Positions 44,314 through 52,671 of a stretch of DNA of 53,747 bases are shown here, piece after piece (the stretch's first letter is position 1; each line of letters begins with the position of its first letter). The notes below the pieces were generated by a model that was not told the origin of the DNA, searched no databases, and saw only the letters and a program-made list of their open reading frames with translations. The translations under genes and the position numbers were made by a program. The stretch spans positions 1-53,747 of the forward strand of contig DATKRK010000180.1 of NCBI GenBank assembly GCA_035532215.1, in the 5' to 3' direction. Origin of the DNA: JAICIG01 sp035532215. GTDB lineage: Bacteria > Planctomycetota > Planctomycetia > Pirellulales > JAICIG01.

Positions 44314-45021
44314 ATGCGTTTCGCGGTTTTGGGATTGTCGTTGTGGGTTTTCGTCAGTTCCGCAACTTATTGCCGGGCGGCAGATGCGGAGAAACCCGCC
44401 GAAAGCTGGTACGTTCGGCCCATCCCAACCGATGAACAGACGCTCAACTTGCTCGACGATCTGGGAGCGAATTCGGTCGGCTTCCGTTTTCACCTTCCGC
44501 CCGACATGAAGTTGACGGTGACGATCCTGGCGAAGGACGAAAAAGGAGAGCGAATCAAGGAATTGTCGGGCGTTCATGAACTGACGCCGCGCCGCAAGGC
44601 CACGCCGTTTGACACGAGCGTTCGGCTGGTGCGCATGGACCCCGGCAAGTTCACCGAGAATTATCAGGGCAAAGTGCGGTGGGTGATCCATGTCGGAAGC
44701 TCGGCTCACGAAACGTGGCAGCCGAATCGTTACACCGCAACGGGAAAGCGAGACAGTTGGTGGCAAGGCAACGCCTTCGAGGGGCCAAAACAGGGCAAGG
44801 ACTATTTGCTTTGGCGCATCAAAGCCTATCCGAAGGAGCTGCGGCGATTCGATCCCGATAGTCCCGCTATGTTCTCGGTGCAGATCCATTTCCGATACGA
44901 GCCAATGCAGCCCGGCGATCTCTACGGGGCGAGGTTGGAACTCTACAACACGGCTGCAGAGCAGGAATACGACCGCGTGGTCGAAGATCCTCGCGAGCAC
45001 GCCTCCTCGCAGCAGAAGTGA
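44314..45021 (+). CDS. Secreted hypothetical protein
   Basis: 235 residues. Signal peptide (MRFAVLGLSLWVFVSSATYC, cleavage after CRA). AAGGAG lies 7 bases upstream of ATG 44314. The mature protein looks beta-rich (VRWVIHVGSSAHETWQPNRY; SVQIHFRYEPMQPGDLYG) with no motif I recognise. Followed after 42 bases by a membrane protein gene on the same strand. Confidence 0.7.
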   Translation: MRFAVLGLSLWVFVSSATYCRAADAEKPAESWYVRPIPTDEQTLNLLDDLGANSVGFRFHLPPDMKLTVTILAKDEKGERIKELSGVHELTPRRKATPFDTSVRLVRMDPGKFTENYQGKVRWVIHVGSSAHETWQPNRYTATGKRDSWWQGNAFEGPKQGKDYLLWRIKAYPKELRRFDPDSPAMFSVQIHFRYEPMQPGDLYGARLELYNTAAEQEYDRVVEDPREHASSQQK

Positions 45022-45063
45022 TATTGCGGCTTTCATTTCCGCAGCCGTCCGGAGAGCCGATGG

Positions 45064-45840
45064 ATGGCAACGCCAGTCCTGCCCGCTGCCGAACTTCCGC
45101 CACCGCCGCGACGCGTGCGCGTGCGGCGGTGCGGTGAGATTCTTGCGTCGTGCTGCTTTTCTCTCCTGTTCTTGCCTCTCGCGGGAGTCGGCCTCGTCCT
45201 GCTTGGTACGGCTGCCAGTATCTCGGCGCTTTGGGTTGGCGGCGCCGAGCGGGCGGGGAAAGTGCTTGAGTGCGATGTCGTCGGCGACCGCCTGACGATC
45301 GAATACGCGCTTCGCGACGGAACCTTGCCGCTAGCCAACCAGATGACGGTCGACGCCGACGAATACCCGAATCTGAAGCCCGGCGACGAAATCGTCCTGC
45401 GCGCAATCACGATCGCGTCGCGGACTTTGGCGATGCCCGCGGCCAATGTGACTGCGAAACGCGTTCTCGCGACGTGGCTGCTCGCCGCGATTTGGAATGT
45501 TTTCGTCGCCTTTTTCTATTACGCGTTATGGCAGGATTTCTATTGGGAATGGCGCTTGGTGGCCCGCGGCGCGGCGGTCATCGACCAGATTCGCGACAAG
45601 CAAGTTCCCCGCGGCGCCTTCAGCACGGCCTACGTAGTTTATTTCCCGACGCCGGCCGGGCTAGTTTCGATGCAGACTTCGGCGAAGTTATACGCCGCGC
45701 TTCCCAAGCAATCCGTGGTGACGATTCTCTACGACCCGCGAAAACCCGCCCGGGCCATCGTCTATGAATTGAGCCGCTTCAAGGCGGCGGGCGATCGGCG
45801 ACCGCTTGCAGCGGCGCGCAACGAGGAAGATCTCGCGTGA
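45064..45840 (+). CDS. DUF3592-like membrane protein
   Basis: 258 residues with two hydrophobic segments (EILASCCFSLLFLPLAGVGL near 27-60; TWLLAAIWNVFVAFFYYALW near 138-158). The linking and terminal parts resemble DUF3592-type beta domains (VVGDRLTIEYALRDGTLPLA; SVVTILYDPRKPARAIVYEL). Role unknown. Its 3' end runs 62 bases into the convergent gene 45779-46543. Confidence 0.7.
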   Translation: MATPVLPAAELPPPPRRVRVRRCGEILASCCFSLLFLPLAGVGLVLLGTAASISALWVGGAERAGKVLECDVVGDRLTIEYALRDGTLPLANQMTVDADEYPNLKPGDEIVLRAITIASRTLAMPAANVTAKRVLATWLLAAIWNVFVAFFYYALWQDFYWEWRLVARGAAVIDQIRDKQVPRGAFSTAYVVYFPTPAGLVSMQTSAKLYAALPKQSVVTILYDPRKPARAIVYELSRFKAAGDRRPLAAARNEEDLA

Positions 45841-46543
45841 GCAGCGTGCCTCGCAACAGGATGGGCGTCGCGAAGAGCAGCAAGCTGCCCAAACCGAGCA
45901 GCGAGAAGATGTAGAAACCCGCACCGTCGGGGATCAAGAATGCCGCGGCGAACATTACCCCGCAGAATCCGCCCAAGAAAACCCATCTCACGACCAGCTC
46001 CGCGACACTGTCCTCTCGCGGCGCCGTGAGCTTTCCGGAAAACTTCTTGTTCAGGCGGTCGTTCGCCAGCGCCAGCAGGAAGGCGCCCGCAAGAAAAGTT
46101 AGCGAGAGCAGGCGGTGCGGCCCGGCGGCAGGGGCGGGAAACGGATAAGCCGTGAAGCAAAACAGCCAGGCGGCCGCGCTGATCAACGTCAACGCCAGCT
46201 TGAATAGCTCCAACGGCGACGACAAGGCGCCAAACGCTCGGATTCCGCGGGCGGAGAAGAAGCGGCGCACTTCGCCCAGCAAGCAACTCTCGGCGCTGAG
46301 AAAGATCACGATCCACGCCAGGCCCGCCAGCCGAAGTCCGATACCAGGGGGAATCCGCCTGCCTCCCATGACTTCTCCCTCATACGTCCAAAAGAAGATG
46401 AATGCATTGGCTACGACGATCCCGAAGGCTTGCCACAAGCAGAACGCCGCCGCGGCGCCCCAGGCCGATTCGACGCGCAGTGGCGCCTGATCCTCGGAGG
46501 CTCCCGGCGACGCGGCCAGCGTTTTCCGCTCATCAGGCGGCAT
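45779..46543 (-). CDS. Multi-pass membrane protein of unknown function
   Basis: 254 residues from ATG 46543, which overlaps the stop of the upstream gene by 11 bases. About six hydrophobic segments, for example LAGLAWIVIFLSAESCLL, LISAAAWLFCFTAYPFPA, LVVRWVFLGGFCGVMFAAAF and FSLLGLGSLLLFATPILLRG. The N-terminal 25 residues are hydrophilic. No family recognised. It is coupled to the membrane protein upstream and overlaps the convergent gene 45064-45840. Confidence 0.65.
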   Translation of the reverse strand: MPPDERKTLAASPGASEDQAPLRVESAWGAAAAFCLWQAFGIVVANAFIFFWTYEGEVMGGRRIPPGIGLRLAGLAWIVIFLSAESCLLGEVRRFFSARGIRAFGALSSPLELFKLALTLISAAAWLFCFTAYPFPAPAAGPHRLLSLTFLAGAFLLALANDRLNKKFSGKLTAPREDSVAELVVRWVFLGGFCGVMFAAAFLIPDGAGFYIFSLLGLGSLLLFATPILLRGTLLTRDLPRCAPLQAVADRPPP

Positions 46544-46982
46544 GAGCGTGATCCTCCGCGCTGGCGCCATTCTGTCTCGCTTCCGTCACGTTTCGCCCGC
46601 TCGTCTCCCAACGAATGCAGCGTTGACGAATCAGCAACAGCGCAGGGACGATCAACGCCAGGGCCGCAAATGCGTAAAGGAAAACGAGCATGCCGATCAT
46701 AAAGCATGCATCTCCCAAGGGGCCCGATCGGGCAAGCGTCGCCGTAAAAAGCACCACGTCGGGGGTCCAAAACGCCCAATAAAGCGGCACGACGAAGATT
46801 GGCCAAAAGACGACCCCGAACCACCGCAGCCCGCGGCTCTCGCCGATCGAGACAAATCCCCGCCGCGAAGAAAGCGTCGTCGGCTGCGAGAGAAAGGGGC
46901 CGCGGTTGATCGAACCGAGCGGGCCGCGGCGCGATTTGTCCAACAGATGCTGCCAGCGATCGTCGATTCGCTTTTTTTGCAT
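46533..46982 (-). CDS. Membrane protein with three hydrophobic segments
   Basis: 149 residues. A basic N-terminus (MQKKRIDDRWQHLLDKSRRG), then membrane segments around FGVVFWPIFVVPLYWAFWTP, FMIGMLVFLYAFAALALIVP and a third hydrophobic stretch. The C-terminal tail is hydrophilic. Translationally coupled to the next membrane gene through an 11-base overlap, so the products may form a complex. Not recognised. Confidence 0.65.
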   Translation of the reverse strand: MQKKRIDDRWQHLLDKSRRGPLGSINRGPFLSQPTTLSSRRGFVSIGESRGLRWFGVVFWPIFVVPLYWAFWTPDVVLFTATLARSGPLGDACFMIGMLVFLYAFAALALIVPALLLIRQRCIRWETSGRNVTEARQNGASAEDHAHAA

Positions 46983-47042
46983 GGCGGCCTCAAATCTTCT
47001 ACGAAAACATTCGCGGCCCTCTGTACGTTATTGTATCCGGTT

Positions 47043-47732
47043 TTACAAAATCTCTCGCGGATACGCCTCCACCGCTCGCAACGCCTCGGCGTAGGCCGCG
47101 CCGCAGGCCTTGCCGCGATAGGCGCCGATGGCCTCTTTCATTTGCTGAGCCCCGTCGCGACGAGCAGGATCGTACGGTTCGCCGCGGACTAAAGCCATGA
47201 ACTTGCCGAGCCAATGGACCGCGTCGGGGAAAACGTCGCTCACGTCGACATACGTATCTGGCTCGAAGCCGATCGTGTGTCGCGGGCCGTTGTCGTACAT
47301 GTATTGCCGCCGCGGGCCGCGCACCGCCCGATTGTCCAATAGCGGACTGGCGTATCTGAGCGCGATCGACGAAAGCTGCGAGGCGACCATGTGATCGTCG
47401 TGATGGTCGTGGCGCCAGAGATAGAGCGCGACGTCGGGTTCGATCTCGGCCACGGCCCGAGCGACCGCACGCTTCGTATCGAGATTGACGTCGAACAGGT
47501 GCGATTTGAAATCGAGATAGCGCATCTCGGCGCCGTACTCGCGCGAAATTTCAACCGTGCCGTGCAGCAACTCTTGCTGCCGGTCGCCGATCGGCGGCCA
47601 GTTCGAATAGTCGCCGATCAGCGACAGAATCACCACGCGGTAGTGCTTGCGGACCGCTTGCAGCAGGATGCCCGGCACGCCGAACACGCAGTCGTCGTAA
47701 TGGGCGCCGATGGCTAACAGGGTTTTGTTCAT
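47043..47732 (-). CDS. PIG-L/LmbE-family deacetylase
   Basis: 229 residues from ATG 47732. The metal-binding signature AHYDD (10-14, Pro replaced by Tyr relative to the usual AHPDD) and a later HDHHDDH motif (about 107-113) match the GlcNAc-PI de-N-acetylase/LmbE superfamily. These zinc enzymes deacetylate N-acetylglucosamine-type substrates in cell-wall, mycothiol-like or glycolipid pathways. The AHPDD variant is the only unusual point. No partner gene identifies the substrate. Confidence 0.88.
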   Translation of the reverse strand: MNKTLLAIGAHYDDCVFGVPGILLQAVRKHYRVVILSLIGDYSNWPPIGDRQQELLHGTVEISREYGAEMRYLDFKSHLFDVNLDTKRAVARAVAEIEPDVALYLWRHDHHDDHMVASQLSSIALRYASPLLDNRAVRGPRRQYMYDNGPRHTIGFEPDTYVDVSDVFPDAVHWLGKFMALVRGEPYDPARRDGAQQMKEAIGAYRGKACGAAYAEALRAVEAYPREIL

Positions 47733-47780
47733 GGGCGGCTTTCTGCTTGAGAAGTGGCCTAGAAGAACTCTCACGCTTCG

Positions 47781-47812
47781 CCCTCACCCGACCTCTCCCA
47801 GAGGGAGAGGGG
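47781..47812. repeat. Repeat G, single copy
   Basis: CCCTCACCCGACCTCTCCCAG followed by AGGGAGAGG; same family as the inverted pair at 49114-49225. Confidence 0.7.
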
Positions 47813-48018
47813 AGAAAGGGACCATTCTTGACGCGCCGATCGGGCGCCGTCAATGATCTGCAAGGCGAACATTAGGTCGTCCGGCGCGCGATTTCCGCCT
47901 GGCCCCCGACGAGGTTCGCCAGATCGAGAGCCTGACGGCTCGTGAGCCGGAATGATCCCTCGGCCTATACGAATCGCGAAGTGATCGGCCGCCGCATCGA
48001 ATAATGACCAGGCCGCAG

Positions 48019-48573
48019 CTACCGCGCCTTGGCAGTCACGTCCTCGACTTGTTCGTCGCCCTGGATCGAAATCGTCTTGATGTCTTGGGCATTCAAGTCC
48101 AGGGCCTTGAGGTCGAGCATGCGGATGCGGCTGTTCTCGAAGGTCCGGAAGTAATACCGCAGGTTCTTCAAGTCGGCCGCGGTCGTCCAGAGCGTGTAAT
48201 CGGCGACGAGCTGGCCGTGTTCGCGGCTTCGAGCGGCCCCTTTGGGGATGTCGAACTGATTCAGAATGTGAAACGTTTGCAGCACGTCGCCAAACAGCGG
48301 TTGGTCGTAGGCGTTCATGCCCGCGACCGCGTACTTCGACTTCCAACGCAGGCCCGGCTTGTCGCCCGGCGCCGTGCCGACGTACTCGACGCCTCGCGGA
48401 ACTACGATCAAGCTCGAGGAAAAATCGACCGCGAATTCAAGAGTCCGCCCGAAGATGATCGAGCCGTCTTGGGTCCTGATCGTGATCCCGGTGCAAGCGG
48501 CGGCCGATGAACAGGCGGCCGCGGTGAACGCGAAGATGCCAAGGATCGGCAAACTGCGGAAAAATCGCTTCAT
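48019..48573 (-). pseudogene. Choloylglycine-hydrolase-like gene with a large internal deletion
   Basis: 184 residues. The signal peptide leads into C-T-G (AAACTGITIRTQDGSIIFGR), where Cys becomes the N-terminal nucleophile of linear amide C-N hydrolases. The N-terminal part (TLEFAVDFSSSLIVVPRG) and the C-terminal part (LQTFHILNQFDIPKGAARS; ADYTLWTTAADLKNLRYYFR) match the family, but family members run about 330-350 residues and the middle 150 or so are missing at about residue 93, in frame. The product is probably not active. The ends are intact, so a single deletion event is likely. Confidence 0.75.
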
Positions 48574-48746
48574 GGCTTGGTGCTCCGCGGGTTATTTTGT
48601 TTAAAGAACCAATAGTTCGAGGCCGACGGTCGGTCAAATCCAAAACGGCATAGGACCGACTCACGATGGCGGTTGCGGCGAGACTCGCGGCGAGCTAAAA
48701 TCCAGTCGCTCTATAGACTTGCGGTCATTTAAAAGTGAAGCGATTC

Positions 48747-49094
48747 ATGGCGGCTAGACGATTCCTTCTCAATCCCTCGCGCACGGCCAAGCAGGGCGCC
48801 CAAATCAACGTGGGCAAGGATAACGAGGAGTATCAGGCGATCGTCAATACGCTCTCGATGCACGCCGCCGATATGAAATCGATGGGCATTGCCCAAGGCG
48901 ATTCGGTGCGCGTGCGAACGGAATTCGGCGAGGCGATCTTTCAGTGCGAAGCCGGGAAAGTCCCGGAAGGCATGCTGTTCGTTCCTTATGGGCCGCCAAC
49001 CTGCAAGCTGATGGGGGGCGGGACCGACGGTACCGGCATGCCGCTGTCGAAGGGCTGGGAAGTCGAAGTCGAGTTGGTCAAAGCGGAAGGTTAA
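48747..49094 (+). CDS. FwdD/FmdD-like molybdopterin-dinucleotide-binding subunit
   Basis: 115 residues. The family pattern of the MGD-binding beta-barrel subunit of formylmethanofuran dehydrogenase is present: LLNPSRTAKQGAQINVGKDN, GDSVRVRTEFG and a C-terminal KVPEGMLFVPYGPPTCKLMG segment. The start at 48747 (ATG) is preferred over GTG 48735. It is the first gene of the operon with FwdB-, FwdA- and FwdC-like subunits. A separate FwdD suggests that the pterin cofactor is actually bound. Confidence 0.82.
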   Translation: MAARRFLLNPSRTAKQGAQINVGKDNEEYQAIVNTLSMHAADMKSMGIAQGDSVRVRTEFGEAIFQCEAGKVPEGMLFVPYGPPTCKLMGGGTDGTGMPLSKGWEVEVELVKAEG

Positions 49095-49113
49095 AGGAGG
49101 CGGATACGAATAC

Positions 49114-49225
49114 CCCCTCTCCCATTGGGAGAGGGCCGGGGTGAGGGTGAATCGCGATCGGTTTGCATTCGAAGAGTTCAAGTTCAAGCCCGCCCTCACC
49201 CTAACCCTCTCCCAAAGGGAGAGGG
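49114..49225. repeat. Inverted pair of repeat G
   Basis: CCCTCTCCCATTGGGAGAGG plus GCCGGGGTGAGGG on the left and the mirrored CCCTCACCCTAA plus CCCTCTCCCAAAGGGAGAGG on the right. It lies between the FwdD-like gene and the following small ORF. Confidence 0.8.
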
Positions 49226-49253
49226 AATGGAAGATTCAGCAGGAGTTTAAACG

Positions 49254-49415
49254 ATGGAAAACTCAAAGCCTTACGGCGACTTCGCCGGCCCCGATGGCCC
49301 GCATTTCAATGCGGACGCCGCGCCGGCCGAATACGCCGCTTGGGAAGAAGTGGCCGCTGGCCGCTATATGCCGCGGCGCGTGCGCGGAAGCTGCCAGGGC
49401 CGCGTGCTGGGGTGA
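49254..49415 (+). CDS. Small protein in the formylmethanofuran dehydrogenase-like operon
   Basis: 53 residues, preceded by AGGAG 8 bases upstream of ATG 49254. Composition is protein-like: acidic and aromatic first half (MENSKPYGDFAGPDGPHF; EYAAWEEVAAGRY), then a basic tail (MPRRVRGSCQGRVLG) with a single Cys. It sits between the FwdD-like and FwdB-like genes on the same strand, so a role as accessory or small structural subunit is inferred. Family not recognised. Confidence 0.6.
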   Translation: MENSKPYGDFAGPDGPHFNADAAPAEYAAWEEVAAGRYMPRRVRGSCQGRVLG

Positions 49416-49475
49416 ACGTTCGTCGTGCCTTCGCCCGGTTCGGGCGAAACGACCGGCGGCGAACCTTGAATCAAC

Positions 49476-49526
49476 GTAGGTCAGGCTTTCCAGCCTGACG
49501 GCGTCAGGCTGGAAAGCCTGACCTAC
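49476..49526. repeat. Perfect palindrome, repeat C, copy 2
   Basis: GTAGGTCAGGCTTTCCAGCC plus TGACG and the mirrored arm, 51 bp; same family as 25489-25540. It lies 34 bases before the FwdB-like start. Confidence 0.9.
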
Positions 49527-49560
49527 GCATTGTGAGCGATTGAAGCAACCAGGAGACGCC

Positions 49561-50898
49561 ATGGACCTGACGGTAGTCAACAACGCCACCTGTACCTTCT
49601 GCGGCTGCGTCTGCGACGACATCCAGTTGCACGCCAACGAAGTAAAAATCGTCGAAGCGAAACGCGCCTGCGTCCTGGGCAAGGCCTGGTTTCTGAATCA
49701 CACGGCCGAGCGGCACTACCCCGACGCTTTGATCGACGGCCGCGAAGCGACGGTCGAAGAGGCGATCGCCGTCGCGGCCGACTATCTCGACCGGGCCGAC
49801 GCCCCGTTGGTCTACGGCATGAGCAATATCACCTGCGAGGCGCAGCGCGAAGCGGTGGCCCTGGCCGAGCGACTGGGAGGCGTGGTCGACAGCCACACCT
49901 CGTTGTGACACGGCCCCACCGAAATCGCCGCCCAGTTGGGCGGTAAGGTCACGTGTACGCTCGGCGAAGTCAAGAACCGAGCCGATTTCATCGTCTATTG
50001 GGGCGGCAACCCGGCGGAGTGCCATCCGCGGCACTTCACCAAATACACCTTGATGCAAAAGAGCAAGTTCCTGCCGCGCGGCCGCAAGGACCGCACGATG
50101 GTGCTCGTCGACATCCGCGAAACGAAGAGCGCAGGCGCCGCCGATATTTTCCTGCAGATCCGGCCCGGCAAGGATTTCGAGGTCCTCACGATCCTCCGCG
50201 CGATGGTCAAGGGCGAGCGGGTCAATGAAGCGATGATCGCCGAGACCGGCCTGACGAAGGAGCAATTGCAAGACTTCGTCGATCGGATGAAGCGGGCCAA
50301 GTTCGGCGTGATGTTCTTCGGCATGGGATTGTCGATGACGCGCGGCAAGCACATGAACTCCGCCGCCATCCTGACGCTGGCCGCCGAGTTGAACGCCTTC
50401 ACGAAGTTCGTAGCCATGCCGATGCGCGGCCACGGCAACGTGACGGGCGCCGACGTCATCATGCGCTGGACCACCGGCTACCCGTTCGGCATCAACTTCA
50501 ATCGCGGCTATCCGCGCTACAATCCGGGCGAATTCTCCACGGTCGATCTGCTCGTGCGCGGCGACGCCGATGCGGCGTTGATCCTGGGCGCCGATCCTGG
50601 CGCGACCATGCCGCAGCCAGCCATCGATCACCTGGCGCGGATTCCGACCATCGTGCTCGATCCCAAGGTGACGCACACCAGCCGCCTCGCCCGCGTGCAT
50701 ATTACGACCGCTGTGACCGGCATCAGCGCCCCTGGAACCGGGTATCGCATGGACGAAGTGCCTTTGCCGCTGCGTCCCGCGCTGAAATCGCCCTACCCGA
50801 CCGATGAAGACGTGATTCGCCGCATTCACGAGGCGGTGGTCAACAAGCCCGACTGGATCGCCCAAAACGGCCAAAAGGTGGCGTCACAGGTTTTTTGA
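49561..50898 (+). CDS. Formylmethanofuran dehydrogenase subunit B-like selenoprotein (in-frame UGA read as selenocysteine)
   Basis: 445 residues if TGA 49906-49908 is decoded as Sec (residue 116). AGGAG precedes ATG 49561. The first part carries the 4Fe-4S motif C11-x2-C14-x3-C18 and C37 (NNATCTFCGCVCDDIQL). The TGA falls in DSHTSL-U-HGPTEIAA, the spot where archaeal FwdB has its Mo/W-ligating Cys or Sec (Cys118 in the best-known enzyme). The frame stays open for 330 more codons with family blocks GGNPAECHPRHFTKYTLM, VFFGMGLSMTRG-like MFFGMGLSMTRG, and ADAALILGADPGATMPQPAI. Read as two genes it would be split right at the active site. In the hydrolase-type Fhc complex of methylotrophs the FhcB subunit is, as I recall, non-redox; this one is not. 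Confidence 0.85.
49906..49944 (+). promoter_or_regulatory. Bacterial SECIS-like hairpin after the in-frame UGA
   Basis: UGA at 49906-49908. 19 bases later a stem CCGCCC / GGGCGG (49928-49933 with 49938-49943, plus a G-U closing pair) carries a four-base loop AGTT with G in its second position. Distance from UGA to the loop is 25 bases. This meets the known bacterial SECIS rules: loop 16-37 bases from the UGA, 4-16 bp upper stem, G among the first two loop bases. Confidence 0.7.
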
Positions 50899-50917
50899 GG
50901 CGCATTTGTTTGAACCA

Positions 50918-50990
50918 ACACCAACCCGACGCGCTAGCGAGGAGATCGTGGCACGTACGTTACGACCTCGCTTGCGCGTCGGGTTAGTGT
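50918..50990. repeat. Palindromic repeat D, copy 2
   Basis: ACACCAACCCGACGCG / CGCGTCGGGTTAGTGT with inner AGCGAGG / CCTCGCT. Same family as 33290-33355; sits between the FwdB-like and FwdA-like genes. Confidence 0.9.
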
Positions 50991-51036
50991 AGCGCGAACT
51001 GAACGCACTCTCCCCCAAGGAACCACAAGGCCCCTC

Positions 51037-52671
51037 ATGCTTCGGATTACAGGCGGCAAGGTTTACGATCCTGCGAACGGTCTCGACGGCGTCGTCAAGG
51101 AGATTTGCATCGCCGACGGGCGAATCGCCGCCGAAGTCGAGGGCGGTCGCACGATCGACGCCACGGGCATGATCGTGTTTCCGGGCGGGGTCGACGTTCA
51201 CACGCACGTTGCCGGCGGGGCGATCAATTTCGCCCGGGCGATGACCCCCGAAGACCATCGTCGCACGATGGCCTTCATCCGCTCGCAGACCACGCGCAGC
51301 GGCATCGGCGGCATGGCGCCCACCACGTTCGCCACCGGCTACCTTTACGCCGGCATGGGTTGGACGACGCTCAATGAAGCCGCGGTGCCGATCCTGTCCG
51401 CCAAGCACACGCACGAAGAGCTGCGCGACGTGCCGATCGTCGACAAAAGCTGCTGCGTGCTGATGGCCAACAACGAAATCGTGATGGATCTGCTCGAAGC
51501 GGGCGAACTCGAGCGGGCCAAGCAGGTGGTCGCCTGGCAAATCTGGGCCTCGAAAGCCTATGGCGTCAAGGCGGTCAATCCCGGCGGCGTGGCGGCCTGG
51601 AAGTGGGGCAAGGACGCCAAGCAACTCCACGATCCGATCGAAGGCTACAAAACGCTCACGCCGGGAGCGATCATCGAGGGCCTGGCGCAGATCATCGATG
51701 AACTCGGCCTGCCTCATCCGTTGCACCTGCACTGCAACAACCTGGGGGCGCCGGGCAACATCACCACGACGCTCGAAACCATGCGGCGGCTCGAAGGGCG
51801 CCGAGCCCACATGGCCCACTTGCAGTATCACGCCTATGGCGGCGACGACTGGAGCACGATGCGCTCCGAAACGGTCGCACTGGCCGAGTACTTCAACGCC
51901 CACACGAACCTGACGACCGACGCCGGCGCCGTATTGTTCGGCGACACCGTGACGATTACGGCCGACGGCCCTTGGCAGCATTTGCTCTACAAGCTCACCG
52001 GGCGGAAATGGGGCAATCTCGACGTCGAGAACGAAACCGGCTGCGGCATCGTGCCCTACACCTATCGGCCGAGCAACCTGGTCAACGCCGTGCAGTGGGC
52101 CGCCGGCTTGGAACTAATGCTGTTGATCGACGATCCGTGGCGGGTGTTCCTGTCGACCGACCATCCGAACGGGGCCTGTTTCTGGCGCTATCCGGAGATC
52201 ATTCAGCTTTTGATGTGCGCCGACTTCCGGCGCGAGTGCATCGCCAAGCTCACGCCGCACGCCAAACAACGCATCACGCTGCCCGAACTCGACCGCGAGT
52301 TTACGCTCTACGAAATCGCCACGATCGTCTCGGCCGGGCCGGCGCGGGCCTTGGGCCTTGCGCAGAAGGGGCGCCTGAACGTCGGCGCCGACGCCGACCT
52401 GGTGATTTACGAAGAAGACCACGACATCGCCCGCATGTTCGGCCATCCGCGGTACGTCATCAAAGGCGGCGAGGTCGTGATCGAGGAAGGCGAAATCCGC
52501 GCCACGCCGAACGGCCGCGAGTTCCTGGTCCAGCCCGCCTACGACGAAACGATCGAAGCCTACTTGCGTCCTCGCTTCGAAGATTGCTACACCATGTCTT
52601 TCGAAAACTATCCGGTCGAACTGCACCGCATCGAGCAGCCGGAAATTCGCGAGTGTACCCCCGCCGAATGA
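51037..52671 (+). CDS. FwdA/FhcA-like formylmethanofuran dehydrogenase subunit A (amidohydrolase)
   Basis: 544 residues. Amidohydrolase-fold zinc site: GVDVHTHVAGGAINFARAMT (H55, H57), a later Lys-containing ASKAYGVKAVNPGG, HLHCNNLG, HMAHLQYHAYGG and FLSTDHPNGACFWRYPEI with the catalytic Asp. In archaeal Fwd this subunit condenses formate with methanofuran; in bacterial Fhc it hydrolyses formyl-cofactor. It starts 136 bases after the FwdB-like stop, with repeat D between. Its stop overlaps the FwdC-like ATG (ATGA), so those two are coupled. Confidence 0.92.
   Translation: MLRITGGKVYDPANGLDGVVKEICIADGRIAAEVEGGRTIDATGMIVFPGGVDVHTHVAGGAINFARAMTPEDHRRTMAFIRSQTTRSGIGGMAPTTFATGYLYAGMGWTTLNEAAVPILSAKHTHEELRDVPIVDKSCCVLMANNEIVMDLLEAGELERAKQVVAWQIWASKAYGVKAVNPGGVAAWKWGKDAKQLHDPIEGYKTLTPGAIIEGLAQIIDELGLPHPLHLHCNNLGAPGNITTTLETMRRLEGRRAHMAHLQYHAYGGDDWSTMRSETVALAEYFNAHTNLTTDAGAVLFGDTVTITADGPWQHLLYKLTGRKWGNLDVENETGCGIVPYTYRPSNLVNAVQWAAGLELMLLIDDPWRVFLSTDHPNGACFWRYPEIIQLLMCADFRRECIAKLTPHAKQRITLPELDREFTLYEIATIVSAGPARALGLAQKGRLNVGADADLVIYEEDHDIARMFGHPRYVIKGGEVVIEEGEIRATPNGREFLVQPAYDETIEAYLRPRFEDCYTMSFENYPVELHRIEQPEIRECTPAE

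Noticed and set aside
49540..49908. Two separate genes, or a pseudogene, in place of the FwdB-like gene
   Set aside because: The only interruption is one TGA exactly at the metal-ligand codon, followed by a SECIS-like hairpin and full homology; decay would not choose that codon.
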